From Aricia agestis (Eukaryota > Arthropoda > Insecta > Lepidoptera > Lycaenidae), in assembly GCF_905147365.1 (NCBI RefSeq), contig NC_056406.1, forward strand, positions 136,501 to 200,500: a stretch of 64,000 nucleotides of DNA. Direction: 5' to 3'. Below, one piece after another: positions 55,870-64,000 of this stretch. Position 1 is the stretch's first letter. Each line of letters opens with the position of its first letter. Below the pieces are notes generated by a model. The model had not been told where the DNA came from, made no database searches, and worked only from the letters and a program-made list of their open reading frames with translations. The position numbers were made by a program, and so were the translations under genes.

Positions 55870-57485
55870 CAGGGCTGTAGCTAGAGTCAAATTTGAGGTA
55901 GGGCAGCGTCGGTTACAGGTAGGGCGGAAGCAAAAAAAATCGGTCAAGTGCGAGTCGGATTCGTGCACGAAGGGTTTCGTACCGTTATAGATAAAAAATA
56001 GGCCAAAATTGTGTTTTTTGTAATTGAGCCCCCTTTAAATATAAATGTTATTTTAATTGTATTATTAATCAATTATGTGATTTCGAAAAAATGTCCAGTG
56101 CCTACTGTTGCCATTAATATCACTATGCAGCAAAAAAGGCCAAAAAACACGAATCCTTAAATATTGATTTTATTTTGTTTTTAGTATTTGTTGTTTTGAT
56201 TTATCTCTAGGTCAATGATGTATTCAATTCATTCAATAGTTATTCTTAGATACTTAAAAAAATTCTATGACAAAGCATGAGCACTATATCTAAGAACTAC
56301 ATATTATTAAATCCTCAATTACGAAGAACAAGCGAACAATATGGTTAAACTTCTGGATGTAGTGATCCACGAGTAGCGATTGTATTTTGCGCTTTCACCT
56401 GTTTTGAGCAGTGAGGTTTTTCGTCGTCAATTTGCTCTTCATCCTTCCGTTTTTTTTTCCAAAGAAAGCCCGTATATCCATCGCGAAATCAAAGAATATT
56501 CAATTTAATATTATGTCAATACAAAAAAGAACTGTATTTATTTTTGAAGAAAACAATCTTTACTTTACTTCACTTGAACCAAACAACCAACAATCATAAA
56601 CAACCTTTCGGTAATGTAAAATGTTTATTATCTGGGATTCCCCGTACGAAAGATTGCCGATATTGCAGCAATCTATGGTATTCACAGATACTATTATAAT
56701 TAAATGGACGCATCGCTTCATGTCATAGACATAATATATACTGTCGTATGTAATCGTGATTCAAATGCCATCTATACACAGAACAAAGAATTATTATCGA
56801 CGACTTCTGTGGCCCAATGGTTGGGCGTGTGGCAGCTTAATCCGGGGGTCGCGGGTTCGAATCCTGCCAACGGAACAAAAAGTTTTTAAAGGTATAATAA
56901 AAATCTTAACTATATAATGTATAGTTTATATAAGAATAAAGTATATTTCTATTGTCTAATACCTGTAATGCAAGTCCTTTAGGTAAAAACGGGACCCTAT
57001 TACTGAGACTTCGATGTCTGTCCGTCTGTCCGTCTGTTTCCAGGCTGTAACTCAAGAACGGTAATAGCTAGAGAAATGAAATTTTCACAGATTATGTATT
57101 TCTGTTGCCGCTATAACAACAAATACTAAAAACAAAATAAATTAAATATTTAAGGAGGGCTCCCATACAACAAACGTGATTTTTCTAACATTTTTTGCTT
57201 AACTATCAATGATGACAACAGGTAGGCACTTGAAATTTTTACAAAGGCCTTAATAATATATGTAATTTAATAAATACCTAATAATAAAAGTTAAAAAAAA
57301 AATTAAGGGTTAGGTAGGTAGGTAGGTCCCATACTATTTTTGCTCTATAACGGTACGTGCGCGGTATAATCCTTCGTGCGCGGGTCCGACTCGCACTTGG
57401 CCGATTATTGGTATTTTTAAGGTAGGGCATTGTGATTTTAAAGTAGGGCATTGCCCCACTATGCCCCCCCCTAGCTACGGCCCTG
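55870..57485 (-). mobile_element. hAT-like element, copy 2 (1.62 kb) with perfect 8-bp duplication
   Basis: CAGGGCTGTAGCTAG and, inverted, CAGGGCCGTAGCTAG. ATACATAC is duplicated at 55862-55869 and 57486-57493. It is the reverse-oriented relative of 38206-40164. It lacks the 460-bp nested element but holds a SINE (56806-56985) that copy 1 lacks. Confidence 0.92.
56806..56985 (+). mobile_element. tRNA-derived SINE, second family
   Basis: TGTGGCCCAATGGTTGGGCG (A-box region), GGTTCGAATCCTG (B box), AATAAAAATCTTAAC and CTATTGTCTAATACCTGTAA match 46083-46335. Nested in hAT copy 2. Confidence 0.8.
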
Positions 57486-57538
57486 ATACATACACACATA
57501 AGTATTATTACTTTGTTTTGTTACACCTGTGCTATGTT

Positions 57539-57790
57539 TCGCCGAGTGAGTGAGTTTACCGGAGGCCCAATCCCCTACCCTATTCCCTTTCCTACCTTCC
57601 CCTATTCGCTTCCCTTCCCTACCCTCCCCTATTCCCTTCCCTTCCCTACCCTCCCCTATTCCCTCTTAAAAGGCCGGCAACGCACATTCAGCTCTTCTGA
57701 TGCTGCGAGTGTCCATGGGCGACGGAAGTTGCTTTCCATTAGGTGACCCGTTTGCTCGTTTGCCCCCTTATTTCATTAAAAAAAAACCCT
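57539..57790 (+). repeat. LINE 3'-tail / SINE-like repeat, type G
   Basis: CGCCGAGTGAGTGAGTTTAC, CCCTATTCCCTTCCC simple repeats and GGCCGGCAACGCAC with a short A tail at 57777. 5' part missing relative to 59700-60066. Confidence 0.8.
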
Positions 57791-57799
57791 GTACATACG

Positions 57800-58950
57800 A
57801 CACCTGAAATCTATCGCGTGGGCTCAGGCCAGCTGTATACCACCTCACTTGATCAGAGGATTTTCCCTTAGTGGCCGCACCTCTCATATTCCGATACCTT
57901 TCTTCTCCTCCTCCATAAATCTCCTTAACAACCATTGCCTGCAGACTAAAATGTTGCAAACTAGTACAGGGACCTAAAAATCTGAAATTAATGAGAAGTT
58001 TTTTATTTACTACATTTCCATACATAAATTATTATAGTTAATAACCTTAACGTGCAATTAATTACTACAATAAATCAATAGACACATTTCAACATTTTCG
58101 AAATTATCTGCATACAAATACTGATACATTATAATATTTTCCATGAAATAATAATCTATCTTTTTCATATTATTATAGTTTTAGTTGTAAATTATTATAC
58201 AAATATGCAAATAATCATTATGACATAGAGTCTGGCTAGCGAAAGATGAGACTGGAAAAAGGCGGCAAATTCAAAAAATCTACGTATGGCTACCTTGTCT
58301 ATAGTCGGAATTATAGTTTTGATACTTGATTATTTATGACAATAATATTATATTTTAGTTTGGATAACTCATTTCAAGAATAAGTTTATTGTTGTTTGAT
58401 GGTATTCCCTGGTATTACCGATAGTTGTCTACCCATACGCCATCTAGTTACTAAAATGGAAACTGTTTGACAGTCAAATTAAAAAAATAGGAAAATCCCT
58501 CATTAAGAAGTTGACAGTCACCTGCCAAACTGCGAAAAAATTAAACGAATAAGACTAGAATTCGACGAGTTCGACAAGGCTGTTTTTGAACGTGGCGAGA
58601 AAAGGAACTAACGCTTCCGTCATTTTTGACAGTTCTCCTTTACCAGCAGCGCACATTGACTGACATTGATACCTTCAATTAAAGCCTTGTCGAACTGTAT
58701 TATAACCATAGACTTAATATATACTGTCGTAATTATAACTTATATCCTTAATCTATGGTTTTCGCAATTTATGTGATACCAATGATGAAAAACTCAAAGC
58801 AGATATGTTACTACCGCCACAGAATATATATTAGTAGTTACCGCGCGCGTTGTGAAGATTCAAATACGGCCCAATTGGGCCGTCTGTTATTTAGTCTGCA
58901 TCGAGCGCAGTCACGAACGTGCCGCGTCTTGTCTTACCTAAATAAATTGA
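57800..58950. other. No gene recognised
   Basis: AT-rich sequence. TATAATATATACTGTCGTA-type and AGACATAATATATACT words recur near 56725 and 58710, suggesting an unidentified short repeat. No exon seen. Confidence 0.4.
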
Positions 58951-58952
58951 AA

Positions 58953-59027
58953 ATGACGTCGTGCGTGTTTCGAAAATGTACCAATTATGACTCAAGTAAA
59001 CAAAACACATGGAATCTCTTACCACAT
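58953..59027 (+). pseudogene. Possible THAP finger start, cut by a repeat
   Basis: ATG then MTSCVFRKCTNYDSSK, with the C-x4-C spacing of a THAP domain start. After about 20 codons the sequence becomes the duplicated block that begins GTCTTGATTGCA (59025). The rest of the THAP signature is absent. Only the first two zinc ligands can be seen. Confidence 0.3.
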
Positions 59028-59310
59028 GTCTTGATTGCAGTAAATACCTCGATTATTTACATTTTCAATTTTTTTTAACAATCTGGGAAAAATCGAATTT
59101 TCGTCATAGCTCAGGCGAAGAAAGAGACAGCGATACGATTCGACGTTTAAAAATAGAACTGTCTCTTTTATGTAAATGGTTTTTCGTATCTTTTGTTTCA
59201 CCTATCTGTCAAATTTGTCAATGTTTGCAATTTTGAATTTGAAAATTGTTCGGAAGAGATTGAAGCCGGAAAATAGTATGGAGTAACATATCTGTATAAG
59301 TAGAATATCA
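59025..59310 (+). repeat. Duplicated ~285-bp block, copy 1
   Basis: TCTTGATTGCAGTAAATACC, CATAGCTCAGGCGAAGAAAG, CGACGTTTAAAAATAGAACT and TTCGGAAGAGATTGAAGCCG recur at 60850-61145 with about 95 percent identity by eye. No coding frame is kept. Confidence 0.88.
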
Positions 59311-59699
59311 TTGCTCTGACCTATATGTTCCTGTTACCCCAAATTTCTTGTATAAACTTAATATAAACTTAATAGTAATTTGGCTCATTACTTTTTATTG
59401 TGCTAAAAATATAAACATTACCAAAAAAGTGCAGTGACTTGTATGAGAATCATATGAGAAAAGCGGTCACGAGTTTCCGCCGCGGCGTTACCGTAGCTTA
59501 GCAACGATATCCAAGAGGCCTATAAAGGTGTAACAATATTATGGGCCGTGTTCGTCGGCGTAATTTTTAGCGCATTCACTGCAAAACCTAGTTATTGCGC
59601 ATGTCCAAATCATGTCATGCCATGGCAACGACAACTGCTTACGACTTGACATTTAACCCAATTGCAATTTGTTGGTGGCGTTGCAATGATCAAACCTAG

Positions 59700-60066
59700 T
59701 GGGATAGCCATACTTCGGCATGAATGGGCCGGCTCGACCGGAGAAATACCACGCTCTCACAGAAAACCTGCGTGAAACAGCGCTTGCGCTGTGTTTCACC
59801 GAGTGAGTGAGTATACGTAGTATCTCTTCTTTGTCTGTGGAGTGAGTTTACCGGAGGCCCAATCCCCTACCCTATTCCCTTCCCTACCCTCCCCTATTCC
59901 CTTCCCTTCCCATCCTTACCTTCCCTTATTACCCTGTTCCCTCTTAAAAGGCCGGCAACGCACTTGCAGCTCTTCTGATGCTGCGAGTGTCCATGGGCGA
60001 CGGAAGTTGCTTTCCATCAGGTGACCCGTTAGCTCGTTTGCCCCCTTATTTCATTAAAAAAAAAAA
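59700..60066 (+). repeat. LINE 3'-tail / SINE-like repeat, type G (longest copy)
   Basis: ATACTTCGGCATGAATGGGC, AGAAATACCACGCTCTCACA, ACCGGAGGCCCAATCCCCTA, GGCCGGCAACGCACTTGCAG and a poly-A at 60055. Confidence 0.82.
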
Positions 60067-60076
60067 CCTTTTCTAT

Positions 60077-60201
60077 GGGACCAGCTTTCGTACCGGAAAT
60101 AAAAAGTCAGCTGTTCCATACAAAAGTATCGATCAGCTGTGAGTTGTGACCAAAATGTATGAAATAGTAGATTTTTTCTTTTGAGTACGAAAGTTGGTCC
60201 C
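60077..60201. mobile_element. 125-bp palindromic MITE
   Basis: GGGACCAGCTTTCGTAC at the left and its inverse with one mismatch (GGGACCAACTTTCGTAC) at the right. The interior has CAGCTGTTCC and CAGCTGTGAG. Flanking duplication unclear. Confidence 0.65.
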
Positions 60202-60289
60202 ATTACCCATACAAGAGGTTAAGGCTTATCCTACAGGTTTATACCAATTAAGGTAAAAGAACTAATGGCAGACGCTTTAAGGAAACATA

Positions 60290-60418
60290 AAACATTTGAA
60301 TGTTATAAAAATTGACATGGAAATACTTTAAGTTCCGAGAAAGGACATAGGATAGTTTTTATCCCTGAAAAATGTACGGTTCCGGCGCGATAGATTGAGT
60401 TGCGGGCGTCATCTAGTT
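60290..60418 (+). mobile_element. Helitron 3' end fragment
   Basis: GAGAAAGGACATAGGATAG, AATGTACGGTTCCGGCGCG and GCGGGCGTCATCTAG with a T after it. Similar text in reverse at 61780-61870. Confidence 0.55.
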
Positions 60419-60849
60419 TTATCATAAATTAGTAATGGCCAATGGGATTGATTAATCTATACTTACCTACTTATTACTTACTTATATCCATACTATCCAT
60501 ACTAATATATCCTATTGTAAGTAAATCAGAATAAAAACCATAAAAAAATAAACGAACTCACATGATTAGGTATTATCAAAGAAAAGTAACAAGCCGTTAC
60601 CAGCCGCTATTTATCGCTAGTAATGATAATAAGCCAAAAAAGCCGTTTCTCGCCGCTTGGCTAATAATGTTAGTAACCGGCATCACATATTCTTAGATAC
60701 ACAACTAAAGATAAATAGTTTACAACTTCCAAGCGCAATTTTCCTCGTTATTTTTGACAGTTGAAATATTCCCAAAGTTTCGGAATATATCGGAATACTT
60801 CCGAAGTATTCGACGGGAATAATTCGGAATCTTTCCCGCCAGCATCTAT

Positions 60850-61150
60850 AGTCTTGATTGCAATAAATACCTCGATTATTTACATTTTCAATAATTTTTT
60901 CGAACAATCTGGAAAAAATCGAATTTTCGTCATAGCTCAGGCGAAGAAAGAGACAGCGATACAATTCGACGTTTAAAAATAGAACTGTCTCTTTAAAGTA
61001 AATGGTTTTTCGTATCTTTTGTTTCACTCATCTGTCAAATTTGTCAATGTCTGCAATTTTGAATTTGAAAATTGTTCGGAAGATATTTAAGCCGGAAAAA
61101 AGTATGGACGTAACATATCTGTATAAGTACAAATACAATATCATTGGTTA
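60850..61150 (+). repeat. Duplicated ~285-bp block, copy 2
   Basis: Matches 59025-59310; see that entry. Copy 2 has a few extra bases in the T-run near 60895 and lacks the THAP-like flank. Confidence 0.88.
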
Positions 61151-61924
61151 ATATTCAATATCTTATTTTTGACTTTTGTAATAATAATTTGTCTATGCAA
61201 TATTGTAATTTTGCACGCCACTGACAAGGCAGAATGTTGGATCCTGATAAACTATCGCAGCAAGAGTTGTTATTTTTTTAAACGGGTTTCACGAGTTGGT
61301 ACTACTAATATATATTCTGTGGTCACGGTGATACGCCCTTAGAGTACCTATACATTAGGAATCTATAGAGCGCGCGCATCGCTCGTTCCCCGTTGTGCCG
61401 ATCGTAAGCAGAAGTTCTATAGATACTTGTCAAATGTATAACGCAAGTCTAGTGATGTTCCATTCGCCATCGTTTGACGCTTATAGGAAAATATGTTCAC
61501 ACTCGTGCTTACAGTTCATACCTTGTTAGAAGCACTCTATAGCTTGCTATAATGTATACTCTATGGATACGCCTGAGTGGTGTCCTTTTGGCAGTAGACA
61601 TGACAATGCACTACTTGTACCGTTCCTCATGATAATTATGCTATTATTTTTGTAATTATTTTTCTTTTATTTTTCTTTATGTATTGTAATGTGTATTGTC
61701 TTATGGTAGTGTAATGTGATGTCTTATTGTTAAATAAACGTTATTAATAGTTTACGCGCAAATCATAAAAGCATATTGTGCAGTAACCGTACATTTTTCC
61801 GGGACAAAATTCTATCCTATGTCCTTTTTCGGAACTCAAAGTATCTTTTAAATACTTACCAAATTTCAGCAAAATGGATCCAGCCGTTTACGCGTGTTGT
61901 CGTGACCACGCGAAATATAACGTT

Positions 61925-62619
61925 CCGCGCGGCTTCGCCCGCGTAAATTAGATATTTCACAGACAAATTAAGTATTACATAAAATAGCCAATGATCCTTT
62001 ACGTGGTCTACTTCTTATCTGTGGCAAATAACAGAAAAATAGCTCCAGTAGTTCGTGAAATAAGCCATTTTAAATAATTTCCGTTTTTTCTACATTTTCC
62101 TCTATTTCTTCGTTTCTATTAGTCTTAGCATGATAAAATATAGGCTATAGCCTTTCTCGATAAATGGGCTAACAAACACTGAAATAATTTTTCTAATCGG
62201 ACCAGTAGTACCTGAGATTAGCGCGTTCAAATAAGCCCTTTCAAATAATTTACCACGTTTTTTCCTCATTTTCCTCTATTTCTTCGCTCTAATTAGTTTA
62301 AGCGTGATAAACTATAGCCTATAGCTTTCCTCGATAAATGGGCTATCTAACACTGAAAGATTTTTTTAAATCGGACCAGTACTTCCTGAGATTAGCGCGT
62401 TCAAATAAGCCCTTTCAAATAATTTCCCCCGTTTTTTCCACACTTTCCTCTATTTCTTCGCTCCTATTACTATTAGCATGATAAAGTATAGCCTATAAAC
62501 TTCCGCGATAAATGGGCTATCTAACACTTCGGACCAGTAGTTCCTGAGATTAGCGCGTTGAAACAAACAAACAAACTAACTAACAAACTCTTCCGCTTTA
62601 TAATATAATATAGTATAGA
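61925..62619 (-). mobile_element. Helitron with internal ~174-bp units (reverse)
   Basis: Read on the - strand, starts TCTATACTATATTATATTAT at 62619, holds three units of the array seen at 48872-49400, and reaches the hairpin GCGGGCGAAGCCGCGCGG at about 61940. The last bases are GAACGTT instead of GACATCTAG, so the 3' terminus is altered or lost. Confidence 0.78.
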
Positions 62620-63570
62620 TTAAGTATTAAGTAAGTAAGTACCGCGAAACATGCCAACTTTGCCAGCTTTTTTCAAATAATTTTAATTCTTGTAAAAAAA
62701 TGTATAGAAGTGTAAGTTTTTTTTTGCCCTCTACAACTACAAGGCTACATTTGAAGGTGTAGGAATGTCGAAAACATTATTTCTGTTCATATAATTCAAT
62801 TTATGATTGATTTCCATGCCGGGTAAAGTTACCTGGACTTGTAGCCAACATTGCCCACCTTGATTTTTCACGCAAATATGAACTTTGCGCAGGTGGCATC
62901 AAAATCCAGTAAAAGAATTTTGGAAAAGATGGTGTTTACTATAGACATTTAAACGATATCGCGAATAATATCCTACTAAATTGACTGGGCAATGTTACCC
63001 TTACATTTTTTCCTTTTCCATACAATTTGCATTTTAGTCTGTAAAAGTACTAGGGCTGCCACATATCTATAAAATTACTTAATTATCTTTTTATTTATTT
63101 ATTCATATAAGAAACACGGAAATCTTACAGCTAAGTAATATTGGTGACAATTTTATGTGTGAATCAGAAAGCCAATTACAAGTTTTCACCTCTAAGTAAC
63201 AGAAACAATTAAATACATGATATTGTGAACGGTCTTAATTAGATATAGGGATGTTTTTAAGTAAGATATATTATAACAAAAACAAGTAAAGCAAAAAGTT
63301 TAAACTTTAAAGGATAGTTTGACCAAAAACCAAAAAGAAGAACATGCTAACTACATCGTACAATTTACCATAGTATTGTGGTTTGAACAGATACAAATTT
63401 AGGAAATCAAGTTGTCAAAAAATTTACAGCTCAAGCTTTTTTAGTAATGAATACATCAAGATCGTAATCTCGGCATAGCTTGTTGAAGTTGTGACTCGCT
63501 CTCACATAGGTACGACATACGAGTTTTATCTGCAGTTAGTGGAGGCTATTGGTACAGATGTTGCCTGAAA
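62620..63570. other. No gene or complete element recognised
   Basis: AT-rich sequence without splice-consistent coding frames or recognisable repeat ends. Confidence 0.45.
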
Positions 63571-64000
63571 TCTATACTAATATTATAAATGCGAAAGTAT
63601 CTCTGTCTGTCTGTCTCGCTTTCACGCCAAAACTACCGAACCGATTGTTATGAAATTTTGTATACATATAGCCTGAGAAAGGACATAGGCTACTTTTTTA
63701 CTGGAAAAAAGGGTTGTAAGGGGGTGAAAATACGAAAATTTGTTCAAATTAAGTTAGTTCCAAAAATTCATACTAGATGGCGCCGTGCGTCTCTTACATC
63801 GCGCCAACGCTTGCCCAACATCTTTCTATAAGAGGTGGTATCATTTTTTTGATTTATTTCGAAATTTCTTTTTTATGTCATTTAATACGTCCGTGCTTTA
63901 TATTATATACAGTGACGTAACCTTAAACCTATCAATGATAAATAGTTTATGGGTAAAGTTGTGTAATTGGGGGGCTAAATAAGCTTTAAAATTTGGCATA
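63571..64000 (+). mobile_element. Helitron, cut by the window end
   Basis: TCTATACTAATATTATAAAT with CTGT repeats, then the interior of the 50895 family, including the uninterrupted ACCTTAAACCTATCAATGAT site used as the empty site for the 51258 MITE. Confidence 0.85.

Overview
The window is nuclear DNA from an insect, almost certainly a moth or butterfly (Lepidoptera). Two host genes are split by ordinary GT-AG introns, and the rest is packed with repeats typical of lepidopteran genomes: short Helitrons ending in a hairpin plus CTAG, tRNA-headed SINEs, TTA-flanked MITEs and (TCTG)n-bearing repeats. No CRISPR array, operon or prokaryotic feature is present.

Two host genes lie tail to tail. 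On the + strand, 12386-13640 holds the last four coding exons of the stimulatory G-protein alpha subunit, followed by a GC-rich probable 3' UTR of about 2.7 kb. On the - strand, seven exons scattered from 53489 down to 19669 join in perfect phase into an 820-codon reading frame. This is the cohesin acetyltransferase Eco/ESCO, with its C2H2 finger and acetyltransferase core intact. Its introns (0.4 to 11.3 kb) carry most of the mobile DNA in the window.

Layout. 1-401: edge of a repeat-rich open frame. 484-5364: two Helitron copies around a 5'-truncated LINE, with a solo LTR nested in the second Helitron. 5365-12385: repeats and a dead mariner. 12386-16366: G-protein gene end. 16400-19110: AT-rich repeats. 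19115-53489: the eco gene. Its introns hold a LINE (22.5-26.6 kb) broken by two inserted elements, three solo LTR/Helitron insertions, two minisatellites, a nested hAT-like element and several Harbinger-type and mariner-type MITEs. 53.5-64.0 kb: upstream of eco, with a second hAT-like copy, SINEs, LINE tails and Helitrons, and no convincing host gene.

The window records its own insertion history. Several insertions can be matched to empty sites in sister copies inside the same 64 kb: solo LTR at 4047, MITEs at 50776 and 51258, and the element at 39264. The least explained object is a 2.26-kb inverted-repeat element (23497-25760). It splits a LINE reading frame without any visible target duplication and carries a frameshifted ORF1/gag-like gene. 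I could not run searches; family names rest on recognised motifs, and no species is claimed.
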